DNA of 25,901 nt, taken from the NCBI GenBank assembly GCA_002345675.1, contig DDWL01000058.1:1-25901 (forward strand). Direction: 5' to 3'. A program made the translations under genes and the position numbers. The notes under the pieces were generated by a model that saw only the letters and a program-made list of their open reading frames with translations, made no database searches and was not told where the DNA came from. Shown here in pieces: positions 8,382 to 16,121 of this stretch (positions are counted from its first letter, which is position 1; every line of letters begins with the position of its first letter). Origin of the DNA: Bacteroidales bacterium UBA2287. Lineage in GTDB: Bacteria; Bacteroidota; Bacteroidia; Bacteroidales; Tenuifilaceae.

Positions 8382-8543
8382 GTCTCATTAGTTACAAAAG
8401 CCTAACCACAAAGCACACTAAGGTTTTGCACAAAGTTCACAAAGAACAGTATATGTGCGTGTTGCCTTTGTTGCTCTATGTTGTTTCTTTGCGTCCCGAT
8501 AGTTATCGGGATTTGTGGTTAATTTTTCTTTTGAGACAGCCCC
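8376..8543. repeat. 168-bp nested foldback element
   Basis: The outer arms are GGGGCTGTCTCA (8376-8387) and TGAGACAGCCCC (8532-8543), a perfect 12-bp inverted repeat. Inside are TAACCACAAA (8403-8412) and TTTGTGGTTA (8512-8521), a perfect 10-bp inverted repeat. Inside that is a purine-rich run with repeated CACAAAG and AAAG words, then pyrimidine-rich CTTTG and TTTCTTTG words, and an 18-bp palindrome next to the inner right arm. There is no reading frame and no flanking target duplication I can see. From 8544 to 8700 I see nothing recognisable. Confidence 0.7.
8494..8511. repeat. 18-bp palindrome, copy 1 of 3
   Basis: TCCCGATAGTTATCGGGA has perfect 8-bp arms around GT. The same 18 bases recur at 22597-22614, and a version with a C/G outer pair, read on the other strand, lies at 22703-22720. 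Confidence 0.85.
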
Positions 8544-8700
8544 TAAAAGGTTTTCGTACTAAAGAACAAAATACCGATTCGTTTAAGCAATGATAAAGCC
8601 TTTATACCACAAATATCAAAGCGAATTAGTCTAGAAATTCCAAGAAACTTGCCATGAGCGAAGGCTCCTCTCAACAACAATTAACTTAACCCATTAACAC

Positions 8701-8731
8701 AAAGGGGCTGTCTAAAATGACAGCCCCCTTT
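8701..8731 (-). terminator. terminator-like hairpin after the anti-sigma gene
   Basis: AAAGGGGCTGTC (8701-8712) and GACAGCCCCCTTT (8719-8731) pair with one bulged C around a 6-base loop. It is 20 bases beyond the stop of the minus-strand anti-sigma gene and is its best terminator candidate, although the flanking T-run is short. The arm GGGGCTGTCT is the same as the outer arm of the 8376-8543 foldback. Confidence 0.6.
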
Positions 8732-8751
8732 AATTCTGGTTTTTTATTCAA

Positions 8752-10095
8752 CTAAAACCCACCGTCAACAACCCAAACTTTATTGGGGTTATCGTTGCGC
8801 ATGGCAAGGTTATGTTTAATGGTTTTGCCCGACTTTAACTTTACTTCGTATGGAATATATTCGCCAGGGTATTGTCCCGATTTAAAGGGTTCGCCCAAAC
8901 GTACAAGGGTTAATCCGCCGTAATTCTCCTTAATTCTTTTAGCTCCATCGGTATTGCTATTTAGCAATTGAAATGTTTGAGAAGCCAGCTGCCAGTTGCT
9001 TTTCGATAAACCTTCGAAAAAGAGTTCAGCGGCACGCTTACTGCTTATATTTCGAAAAATTTCGCTAGTTGCCACTTGGTTTAACTCCTGCCATGCAGCC
9101 CCGTTGGGTAAATTTAGGCTAAACAAATTTTCAGAAATATCTACATTATAGTCAATGCTTTCAATCTCTACAATTAGCGTTTCCTTTTTGCCCTCGAGAA
9201 TAAAAATCCTCAACCCCTTTAGCAGCTTCGTTTCCTTGTCGAATATATACTCGCGACGATTATCGGACTCATCAATCGAACTATTTTTGGTGTAATCGTT
9301 TATAAAGTTGCCTTTAGCATTCGATGTAATGGTAAGGTAAACCTGTCCGTTTTTTTCGTCCATTATAAACTTCGAACCATCGCTTTTAATTATATTCTGC
9401 TCCTTGGCAAGCACCTTTTCGGGCTCAAGCAGAATTTGAAAATATTCGGTGACATTATAACCTGCCGGTGCCTTTAGGTAACTATTTACTTTGGCAATAT
9501 GTATTAGCTGATTCGTTCCATCGAAAACCACTGTTCTTCCGGGCTTTTCGACCCTCCATTTGGCGGGACTTGCAAATGTTTTGAAAATTTTATGGTTAAC
9601 CAATTCGTATTTTGTACCTACAAGCGAAAAGTTATCGTATGCATCGGTGCGAACTTTAAGGTTTATAACCATACTTTTAATGTACTGCGTTGCCCTAATC
9701 GAACCTTCAATAAAGCTATTGGCTGCACGGGCCGAATGGTTAAACACATTTGTTGTGTTGTCGACAATTGGAATGGCCACCATAATTAGCACTACGGCTG
9801 CAGCAACTCCAATAATTTTAGCAAAACGAGAATTTAGGTTCACTTTTTTTACTTCCTGGGTTTTCATTTTCTCTTCCTCCATTTTTAGTTGGTTCATAAT
9901 GTTTTGCTTAAGCAAAATTGGAGCAGAGGGCTGGTTTTGCGGTTTTAGCATTGTGGCAACGGCTTTTGCCTTTTCGAAATCGGATTGGCAGCTGGGGCAT
10001 TGCTGAATGTGCAGCATAATTGTGGCATAATTTGCCGGGTTAACGTTCGAGTCGAACAGGTTCACCATTTCGAGTTTGCAATTTTCACATTCCAT
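8752..10095 (-). CDS. zinc-finger anti-sigma factor with LolA/RseB-like and NTF2-like outer domains
   Basis: A 447-aa predicted membrane anti-sigma factor for the sigma factor encoded just upstream. The cytoplasmic N-terminus has the zinc anti-sigma signature H29-x3-C33-x2-C36 plus Cys3 and Cys6. One transmembrane helix covers about residues 92-112. About residues 125-325 then resemble the LolA/RseB beta-sheet fold (VVFDGTNQLIHI, REYIFDKETKLLKGL). The last 100 residues, ending IKHNLAMRNDNPNKVWVVDGGF, look like an NTF2-like domain. The outer-domain assignments come from pattern reading and are less certain. The start overlaps the sigma gene by 11 bases and has a strong Shine-Dalgarno sequence inside the sigma reading frame. 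The outer part may sense an envelope signal or lipid, by analogy to RseB. Confidence 0.8.
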   Translation of the reverse strand: MECENCKLEMVNLFDSNVNPANYATIMLHIQQCPSCQSDFEKAKAVATMLKPQNQPSAPILLKQNIMNQLKMEEEKMKTQEVKKVNLNSRFAKIIGVAAAVVLIMVAIPIVDNTTNVFNHSARAANSFIEGSIRATQYIKSMVINLKVRTDAYDNFSLVGTKYELVNHKIFKTFASPAKWRVEKPGRTVVFDGTNQLIHIAKVNSYLKAPAGYNVTEYFQILLEPEKVLAKEQNIIKSDGSKFIMDEKNGQVYLTITSNAKGNFINDYTKNSSIDESDNRREYIFDKETKLLKGLRIFILEGKKETLIVEIESIDYNVDISENLFSLNLPNGAAWQELNQVATSEIFRNISSKRAAELFFEGLSKSNWQLASQTFQLLNSNTDGAKRIKENYGGLTLVRLGEPFKSGQYPGEYIPYEVKLKSGKTIKHNLAMRNDNPNKVWVVDGGF

Positions 10096-10627
10096 AATTT
10101 ACCTCCTTTGAATTTTTAACGCCATCTTTAAGTTTATCGATTCCATACTTAAATCGCGACTTAACGGTTGTAACGGGTATTTGAAGTATCGATGCAATTT
10201 CAACAAAGCTTAAACTATCGAAAAACCTCAAGCGAATTATTTCCGATTGCTCGGGGGGTAAGCCCGTAAGAAGTTTTTGTAATCGGCAATACTCTTCAAC
10301 TTGCATTATTTTTTGCTCAATATCTTCGTCGCTACAGCTAACCGACAAAACTGCCTTGTCGATTGGTTTAACTTTTCGATTCTTGTTCCTTCGGTGGTAA
10401 TCGACACAAGCATTACTAATACTTCGATACAGGTAAAACTTTACATTTTGCGCCAAAACCAAATGGTTGTTATCGCGGTAAAGTTTTAAAAAAACATCCT
10501 GTACAATATCTTGCGAGTCGGCAAAAGAACCTGTTCTGTAAAATGCGAATCTAAAAAGTTGATTTTGATACTCCGTTATAACCCTTTCCAGTTCCTCTAA
10601 TTTGCTACGGCCGTTAGCTAATTCCAT
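10085..10627 (-). CDS. ECF-type RNA polymerase sigma factor (sigma-70 family)
   Basis: A 180-aa group 4 sigma factor with only regions 2 and 4. Region 2 covers about residues 16-80, including FADSQDIVQDVFLKLYRD, the -10 recognition and core-binding segment. Region 4 covers about residues 118-170, with LPPEQSEIIRLRFFDSLSF and the helix-turn-helix PVTTVKSRFKYGIDKL that contacts the -35 element. Length and order fit the family. The anti-sigma gene overlaps its last 11 bases, so the two are co-translated and the sigma factor is probably held at the membrane until a signal arrives. No Bacteroidota-type -7 element is obvious in the 279-bp upstream gap, which would fit autoregulation from an ECF promoter, but none was identified. 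Confidence 0.93.
   Translation of the reverse strand: MELANGRSKLEELERVITEYQNQLFRFAFYRTGSFADSQDIVQDVFLKLYRDNNHLVLAQNVKFYLYRSISNACVDYHRRNKNRKVKPIDKAVLSVSCSDEDIEQKIMQVEEYCRLQKLLTGLPPEQSEIIRLRFFDSLSFVEIASILQIPVTTVKSRFKYGIDKLKDGVKNSKEVNYGM
10101..10109 (-). promoter_or_regulatory. strong Shine-Dalgarno site for the anti-sigma gene
   Basis: On the minus strand the bases read AAAGGAGGT, ideally spaced (6 bases) before the ATG at 10095. They also encode Lys-Glu near the end of the sigma factor. No other gene start in the window has a comparable site, as expected for Bacteroidota, where Shine-Dalgarno use is weak. It confirms the anti-sigma start. Confidence 0.75.
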
Positions 10628-10887
10628 TTTTGCGTTTTAAAGCATTTACCAATACGACGCTATGACTGGTACAAAAGACTTAATTTTTATTGAACTTTTA
10701 AAGGAGTTAAGTTTTAAGATTTCATATAATACAGAATATCAAATAAATAAACGAATATTTTTTTTTGAAAATTTTGTAACCCGAAGAATCGACTGGCTTC
10801 GTTGACACAAGTTTGTTACCATACCAATTACAGCAGCGTAATGCATAAATAGGTATATTTGGGGGAAGGTTTAAATAATGCTAAAAG

Positions 10888-10895
10888 TAATTTTG
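10888..10895 (+). promoter_or_regulatory. candidate -7 element for the DUF1801 gene
   Basis: TAATTTTG matches TAnnTTTG and lies 59 bases before the ATG at 10955. A TTTG at 10858-10861 is 26 bases upstream, a longer gap than usual. The in-frame TTG at 10907 is not a likely start, because it falls where a leader would begin. Confidence 0.45.
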
Positions 10896-10954
10896 CTTAA
10901 CTACTTTTGGGGAGTTTAGTAACTGTAATTTTAACCATAGATAATTCAATAATT

Positions 10955-11383
10955 ATGGCCGAACTAAAAACAAAACAAACAACAGCAAATGTTCACGAAT
11001 TTATTAATACGTTTACCGACACTGAGCAAAAACGCAGCGACAGTTTCGAATTGCTGAAACTAATGAGTGATTTCACAGGCTTTGAGCCCAAAATGTGGGG
11101 ACCAAGCATTATTGGGTTTGGAAACTTTCACTACAAATCGGACCGAAGTAAGCAAGAAGGCGACTGGCCACTTGTTGGGTTTTCGCCTCGCAAGGCAGCT
11201 ATTTCACTTTATGTTTATACGGGTAGCCCCGAACATGAGCATTTACTGCAAAATTTGGGTAAATTTAAAATGGGCAAAGCCTGCATTTACATTAAAAAGC
11301 TTTCGGACATTGATATTAATGAGCTTAAAAAAATAATGAAAGAAACGATTAGCTATTTAAAATCGAAATATGGGGAGCATTAA
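10955..11383 (+). CDS. DUF1801 domain-containing protein
   Basis: A 142-aa cytosolic protein starting MAELKTKQTTANVHEFI. It matches the DUF1801 (YdhG-like) family, with landmarks SFELLKLMSDFTGFEPKMWG, GFGNFHYKSDRSKQEGDWP, AISLYVYTGS and the closing KLSDIDINELKKIM segment. The fold is a small alpha/beta domain with no known activity. An in-frame TTG 48 bases earlier could extend it, but the added residues do not look like the family. A membrane protein gene follows 74 bases later. The family call is good; the function is unknown. Confidence 0.82.
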   Translation: MAELKTKQTTANVHEFINTFTDTEQKRSDSFELLKLMSDFTGFEPKMWGPSIIGFGNFHYKSDRSKQEGDWPLVGFSPRKAAISLYVYTGSPEHEHLLQNLGKFKMGKACIYIKKLSDIDINELKKIMKETISYLKSKYGEH

Positions 11384-11457
11384 GTTCAAAACCAATGTTA
11401 CATTCGTTAGCGTGAAAATGTTCTCCATTATTTAACCACTAATTTACTTTCTTATTT

Positions 11458-11976
11458 ATGAATACATCAAAATTGACTTCAAGTGATTACTTTAAAGGAC
11501 TAAGCATAGTTTATTATTCACTTATTTTAGGAGTACTGATTTTTTTGCTAATTGCATTGTTTATAAACTATACGAAGAATATTTCAAAAATTGATGCAGT
11601 TTTTAGCAATGCAATTACAATTGCTTTTTTTGTTTTTTTGATAGTAGGATTAGCTGGGAGCCATTTATTTTTTAGCGGCAAATTGAAGAAGATTAATAGC
11701 CTTAATAAAGACTTGTTGATAAAAACTGCTGAATATCGTTCAAGCCTTATTGTTAGATATGCATTTATTGAAGGGTCCGCTTTTTTCTCTATTATTGGTT
11801 TTTTATTAACAGGTAGTAATACTTTTATTGTGTTTGTGGGAATTCCTATTATTATTTTACTTGCTTTACGACCCTCTAAAGAAAGGCTGATTAATGATTT
11901 GCAACTAGCTGCAACAGAAAAGGGAAAAATATACGACCCAAATGCAATTATTTCTGAAATTTTATTACGTGTATAA
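11458..11976 (+). CDS. uncharacterised four-helix membrane protein
   Basis: A 172-aa protein with four hydrophobic segments at about residues 16-37, 51-73, 101-119 and 121-138. A short basic loop lies between the second and third, and a cytoplasmic tail starts LRPSKERLINDLQL. I recall similar proteins with a conserved RPSKE-x-LINDL tail in other Bacteroidota, always as hypothetical proteins. No motif suggests transport or enzyme activity. It follows the DUF1801 gene by 74 bases and is closed by a terminator, so the two may share a transcript. It has no start-proximal Shine-Dalgarno sequence. Confidence 0.75.
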   Translation: MNTSKLTSSDYFKGLSIVYYSLILGVLIFLLIALFINYTKNISKIDAVFSNAITIAFFVFLIVGLAGSHLFFSGKLKKINSLNKDLLIKTAEYRSSLIVRYAFIEGSAFFSIIGFLLTGSNTFIVFVGIPIIILLALRPSKERLINDLQLAATEKGKIYDPNAIISEILLRV

Positions 11977-12008
11977 AAACTTGCAATGAATTAAATGTAA
12001 GTTTTGTC

Positions 12009-12038
12009 GAGCTGGATATGATATCCAGCTCTCTTTTA
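12009..12038 (+). terminator. rho-independent terminator of the four-helix protein gene
   Basis: GAGCTGGATAT (12009-12019) and ATATCCAGCTC (12021-12031) form a nearly perfect foldback centred on one G. In practice this is an 8-bp stem with a 7-base loop, followed by TCTTTT. It lies 32 bases after the stop codon. Confidence 0.8.
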
Positions 12039-12524
12039 CTATGAGGATTTTCAATCCGATAAATAAAAGTACCCACGTAAAGTGCTGTCCGATTGAAACA
12101 ACGTTCGACTCAGCCCCGTTAGCAATTCAAAATTAGTAATAAACAGGTATATTATTCCTTAAAGTTTGGCTATACCTGCAAATACACACGATTCATTTAA
12201 GTTCTAGCTAATTTTTTAAAGAAAAAATCTATTGCAAAGCCAAAACGGTTGCTTTCTTCCTTTTCAAGTATTAAGGTTATTTGCTGCAATCCTTATATTA
12301 TTCGAGTTGCAATTTTCGCCTGTTCAGGTGTTTACATTAAATTGAACCATACTTTTTTTTGGTTAGTTTATAAAAACGTATGGCTATGTTTTATATAAAG
12401 CAGTTGTTTGTAAAGTCGTGCAATTTTTTGAACTTTTAAATTGCGAAAATTTTTGTTACTTTAAAACCGAAACCTTGCAGTAGCAGTTAGCTGTTTTTAA
12501 GCACAACTTTAAACTCGAAACATT
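12039..12524. other. 486-bp region upstream of the sensor kinase
   Basis: No credible gene was found. The one notable structure is an 8-bp inverted repeat, CAGGTATA (12144-12151) and TATACCTG (12171-12178), with 19 bases between, a possible operator or a small hairpin. The right end is very AT-rich and probably holds the sensor kinase promoter. GTTACTTTAAAA near 12455-12466 resembles a -7 element only loosely. Confidence 0.5.
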
Positions 12525-15500
12525 ATGAAAATCAGATTTTTATATGTTTTATTAGCTGCCTTAACGTTTTCGGTTTTTACTAACGCTCAGGAGCGAGGTT
12601 TACCCATAATTCGTAACTACTCGACCAAGGAGTACAAGGGTGCACCGCAGGTTTTTAGCACCATACAGGATAACAGAGGAGTAATGTACTTTGGCAGTGG
12701 CAGCTCAATACTCGAGTACGATGGCGTTTCGTGGCGCAGTATTCCAAACGAGAAACAAAAAATTTACCTCGATTTTGCAAAGGATAATAATGGTAGAATA
12801 TACGTTTCGGCAACCGACGAAATTGGATACCTAAGCCACAATAGCAAAGGCAATACCTATTACCATTCGATTACAAATTTACTGCCCGATTCCACTAAAC
12901 TTGACTTTGTTTGGACGGTTAGGGTTACTTCAAAATATGTTTATTTTATTACCTACGATGCCATTTTACAGTTTTTGCCCAACGACGAAAAATTTTCGGT
13001 TTTTCGAGCAAATGCCAACGACGGTTTTTTAGATGGCTTTATTTATGACGATATTTTTTACGCCCAGTGCGAAAAAAGTGGACTGGTAAAAGTTGAGAAT
13101 AACGAACTAAAGCACGCTTTGCAGTCGGAATTTTTCGAGGCTAAAAATATTTTCCGAACCGCTCTTCCATACGACTCAACTTCGCTATTAGTTCCTACCC
13201 GCACCGAAGGGCTTTATTTATATAATTCCAATAAAGACATTGCTCCAAAACCTTTCCCAATTTCGGATAGAGCCTTTTTGGAAAACAACAATATTTTCAC
13301 CGCATCGTTGCTGCAAAACGACTATTTTTTGCTTGGCTCGGTAAATAAAGGAGCAGTACTACTCGATAAACGGGGAACAATTTTGCAACAGTATCAAGTA
13401 AATAACCTTCAGAATAATACCATTCGTTCAATAGTTCAAGATAATAACCAGAATATTTGGTTTGGTTTAGAAAACGGTATTAGCAAAACCGAAAATGCGC
13501 TCGATTTAAGCTACTGGGATAAGAACTCGGGGCTAAAAGGCAGCGTTTACAATGTGGTTCGCTTTAACGGTACGGTTTACATTGCCACAAGCATAAAGAT
13601 GTACTTTATTAATAAAAGTAACCAGGTGCAGGAAGTTAAAAATATACCTGTGGGGCACAACTGGTGCTTTATGGAGAATAAGCTGAATAAATCGCTACTG
13701 GCAGGTTCGCGGTATGGAATTTACGAAATAAAAGGCGATTATGCCGAACGGGTAATTGAAGGCACGCATGCCGCTAAAATGTTTCAATCGGATAAAAATC
13801 CGAATAGGGTTTTTAGCTCCGTACTTCCCGATTTTATTTCGCTTCGCTTCGAAGGCGGTAAGTGGATTTCGGAGGGTAAATGGGAGGGCATTAAGGACCA
13901 AATTCGTGGGGTAATTGAAGATGAAAACGGCGATTTATGGCTTGGTACCTACCGCAATGGCGTAATTCGTGTAACCCCAAACTACAGCAATATTACCAAG
14001 CCATTGCAAGTTAAGTACTACATTGAAAATGACGGATTTACTTCACTTTCCGATATTTTACCATTTAGGTTTAAAAACAGAATTGTGTTTGCTTCCGCAA
14101 AAGGGCTCTTCGTTTACAATTCCCAATCCGATAGGTTCGAACCTTTCTGCGAGCTTGGCGAGCAGTTTTGCAATGGCAGCCGCAGCGTATTTTCGCTACT
14201 CGAAATGCCCGATGGCAAAGTGTGGATTTGCCCCAAGGAGAATAGCAAAAACGATATTGGCTACTTGCAGCCAAACAGCAATGGTGGTTACGATTGGGTT
14301 TATGTGCCGTTTCGACGAATACTCGAAATGCAAATCGAGTCGTTTTACGTTGAACCTTCGGGCATTGCATGGGTAGGTGGCAGCGAGGGCTTATTCAGGT
14401 ACAACATGAACCACGATACCAAAAACTACGCCGAAAGGTTCGAATGCCTTATTCGTACAGTTACTGTTGGTACCGATAGCCTTTTATATGGTGGAAATGG
14501 CGAAAATTTACCGGCATCGCCCGACACGCTGGTTAGCCTGTCGTACAAGTTAAATAAAATAAAATTCGAATTTGCTGCACCCTTCTTCGACCTTGAGGAA
14601 AAAACATTGTACAGTTTTAAGCTGAATGGCTTCGACGAGGAGTGGAGCAAGTTTAGCAGGGAAACCGCAAAGGAGTACAGCAACCTAAGCGAAGGAAAGT
14701 ACACGTTTATGGTTAAAGCCCGTAACGTTTACGATACCGAAAGTGCAATATCGACCTATGAGTTTAGTATTTTACCTCCTTGGTATCGCACGGTTTGGGC
14801 ATACCTATTCTACATAGTGCTAACAGCAACTTTTATTTGGCTAATTGTTTGGCTTAACTCGCGAAGGCTAAAGGCTGCCAATGCCGAACTCGAAAAAATT
14901 GTAGCAGAGCGCACTTCCCAAATACAAACACAAGCCAAGGAACTTGCGAATAAAAACATTGAACTCGAGGAGAATAACCACATTATTCTTGAGCATAAAG
15001 AGGAGTTACTAGCCATAAACGAAGAACTTTCCATATCGAACGAAGAGCTCGATGCAACCGTTCAGTCGCTTAAAGAAACCCAGCGGCAACTCGTGCATTC
15101 CGAAAAAATGGCCTCGTTGGGTGTTATGGCATCGGGAGTTGCTCACGAAATAAATAATCCGCTTAACTTTATACAGGGGGGAATTCACGGGCTCGAAAAA
15201 TATTTCGACGAGAATTTAATTGAGCATAAAGTTAATGTTGAGTATTATATGAATTGGATTAGGGAAGGTATTGAAAGAACCGAAACCATTGTGTCGGGGC
15301 TTAACTTTTATAGTAGAACCGTCAATTCCTATTCCGATAGAATCGATATACATAACGTAATCAACAACTGCCTCTCAATGCTTCAGCATAAAATGCAAAA
15401 CAGAATTGAGATAATTAAAAATTTTACCGATAAAAGTTACACGCTTATAGGAAATGTAGACAATTTTCATCAGGCACTTTTCAATATAATATCCAATTCC

Positions 15501-15779
15501 ATTCAGGCTATTGACGCTAAAGGAAAAATAGCAATAAGTACTGAGGTTGACGATAATAGCATTAAAATAATTTTTGTAGATACAGGCTGTGGCATAAGTA
15601 AAGAAAACCTACCTAAAATACTCGACCCATTTTTTACAACAAAAGCTCCCGGAAAAGGAATAGGTTTAGGCCTTTCAATTACCTACAATATTTTACAAGA
15701 GCATAATGGTAAAATTGAATTCGAATCGGAGGTTGGTAAGGGTACTACTGCAATAGTTACTTTGCCAGTAAAAGGGTAG
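12525..15779 (+). CDS. two-component sensor histidine kinase with periplasmic propeller and Y_Y_Y domain
   Basis: A 1084-aa membrane sensor. Residues 1-22 are a signal peptide ending TNAQ. Residues 25-660 carry two-component propeller repeats, seen as NIWFGLENGISK, DLWLGTYRNGVI and IAWVGGSEGLFRYN. A Y_Y_Y immunoglobulin-like domain covers about 672-745, followed by a transmembrane helix (754-778) and a coiled coil (about 782-860). The HisKA helix has phospho-acceptor His874 in GVAHEINNPL. The ATPase domain (972-1083) shows N-box NIISNSIQAID, DTGCGISK, DPFFTTKAPGKGIGLGLSI and a final GTTAIVTLPV. Unlike the well-known hybrid sensors of Bacteroides it ends after the ATPase domain, with no receiver or AraC output. 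No response regulator lies nearby, so its partner is encoded elsewhere. No sugar-utilisation genes flank it, and its signal is unknown. Confidence 0.93.
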   Translation: MKIRFLYVLLAALTFSVFTNAQERGLPIIRNYSTKEYKGAPQVFSTIQDNRGVMYFGSGSSILEYDGVSWRSIPNEKQKIYLDFAKDNNGRIYVSATDEIGYLSHNSKGNTYYHSITNLLPDSTKLDFVWTVRVTSKYVYFITYDAILQFLPNDEKFSVFRANANDGFLDGFIYDDIFYAQCEKSGLVKVENNELKHALQSEFFEAKNIFRTALPYDSTSLLVPTRTEGLYLYNSNKDIAPKPFPISDRAFLENNNIFTASLLQNDYFLLGSVNKGAVLLDKRGTILQQYQVNNLQNNTIRSIVQDNNQNIWFGLENGISKTENALDLSYWDKNSGLKGSVYNVVRFNGTVYIATSIKMYFINKSNQVQEVKNIPVGHNWCFMENKLNKSLLAGSRYGIYEIKGDYAERVIEGTHAAKMFQSDKNPNRVFSSVLPDFISLRFEGGKWISEGKWEGIKDQIRGVIEDENGDLWLGTYRNGVIRVTPNYSNITKPLQVKYYIENDGFTSLSDILPFRFKNRIVFASAKGLFVYNSQSDRFEPFCELGEQFCNGSRSVFSLLEMPDGKVWICPKENSKNDIGYLQPNSNGGYDWVYVPFRRILEMQIESFYVEPSGIAWVGGSEGLFRYNMNHDTKNYAERFECLIRTVTVGTDSLLYGGNGENLPASPDTLVSLSYKLNKIKFEFAAPFFDLEEKTLYSFKLNGFDEEWSKFSRETAKEYSNLSEGKYTFMVKARNVYDTESAISTYEFSILPPWYRTVWAYLFYIVLTATFIWLIVWLNSRRLKAANAELEKIVAERTSQIQTQAKELANKNIELEENNHIILEHKEELLAINEELSISNEELDATVQSLKETQRQLVHSEKMASLGVMASGVAHEINNPLNFIQGGIHGLEKYFDENLIEHKVNVEYYMNWIREGIERTETIVSGLNFYSRTVNSYSDRIDIHNVINNCLSMLQHKMQNRIEIIKNFTDKSYTLIGNVDNFHQALFNIISNSIQAIDAKGKIAISTEVDDNSIKIIFVDTGCGISKENLPKILDPFFTTKAPGKGIGLGLSITYNILQEHNGKIEFESEVGKGTTAIVTLPVKG

Positions 15780-15786
15780 GAGTTTA

Positions 15787-15938
15787 GTTCTCAGTTGTGG
15801 GTTCTCGGTTCTCGGTTCTCAATCGGCAGTTCTCAATCGGCAGTTCTCAATCGGCAGTTGGCAGTCCACAGTCCGCAGTCGGCAATCTTCAGTCTACACG
15901 GCAGTCCACAGTCGGCAGTCGGCAGTCCTAAGTCGGAC
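15787..15938. repeat. degenerate 7-bp phased tandem array, about 22 units
   Basis: Starting 7 bases after the sensor kinase stop, the sequence can be cut into heptamers without gaps: GTTCTCA, GTTGTGG, GTTCTCG twice, GTTCTCA/ATCGGCA three times, GTTGGCA, GTCCACA, GTCCGCA, GTCGGCA, ATCTTCA, GTCTACA. A single slip follows (CGGCA at 15899-15903, two bases short), then GTCCACA, GTCGGCA twice, GTCCTAA, GTCGGAC. The consensus is RTYNNCA. An open frame runs through it only because 7-mers rarely make stops; it is not a gene. Confidence 0.85.
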
Positions 15939-15967
15939 ACTGAGTTTATCGAAGTGTCGGACTTAGG
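15927..15967. repeat. long hairpin at the end of the heptamer array (REP-like)
   Basis: CCTAAGTCGGACACT (15927-15941) and AGTGTCGGACTTAGG (15953-15967) pair over 14 of 15 positions, around the 11-base loop GAGTTTATCGA. The middle, CACTGAGTTTATCGAAGTG, resembles the widespread TTCGA(T/C)AAACTCAG-type REP sequence seen in many bacteria. The left arm is made of array heptamers, so the hairpin and the array are joined. Confidence 0.7.
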
Positions 15968-16070
15968 TCTTCGGTCAATCAATCAAATGTTCTTAATTAT
16001 TTTTCCGAAAGGTTCTTGCATACAAATGCAAGTTCTGAGGTACTCAACTCAAACCATAAGTTCAATAAAA

Positions 16071-16106
16071 TAAAGAGCCACCAAAGCGAACTTTGGTGGC
16101 TCTTTA
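16071..16106. terminator. bidirectional terminator between sensor kinase and caspase-like gene
   Basis: TAAAGAGCCACCAAAG (16071-16086) and CTTTGGTGGCTCTTTA (16091-16106) are perfect 16-bp arms around a 4-base loop, with A- and T-rich ends. The hairpin serves the plus-strand sensor kinase and the minus-strand caspase-like gene, which ends 15 bases away. Confidence 0.9.
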
Positions 16107-16121
16107 TAACTTAAGTGTTTA

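Noticed and set aside
8376..8543. Insertion sequence
   Set aside because: It has inverted ends but is only 168 bp, has no transposase frame and no visible target-site duplication.
9560..10006. Open frame of 148 codons on the plus strand opposite the anti-sigma gene
   Set aside because: It is a shadow of the anti-sigma gene. Its hydrophobic stretch is the reverse complement of the anti-sigma sequence.
10907..10954. TTG start extending the DUF1801 protein by 16 residues
   Set aside because: The added residues do not match the family, and the TTG lies only 12 bases past a -7-like element.
14071..14370. Open frame of 99 codons on the minus strand inside the sensor kinase gene
   Set aside because: It lies fully inside a well-supported gene on the other strand, is rich in Cys and Arg from reversed codons, and matches no domain.
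15787..15938. CRISPR array
   Set aside because: The units are 7 bases with no spacers, and no cas genes are present.
15795..16073. Open frame of 92 codons through the heptamer array
   Set aside because: It exists because 7-base repeats read in three frames without stops. It has no family resemblance, runs through the REP-like hairpin into the terminator, and has no start signals.
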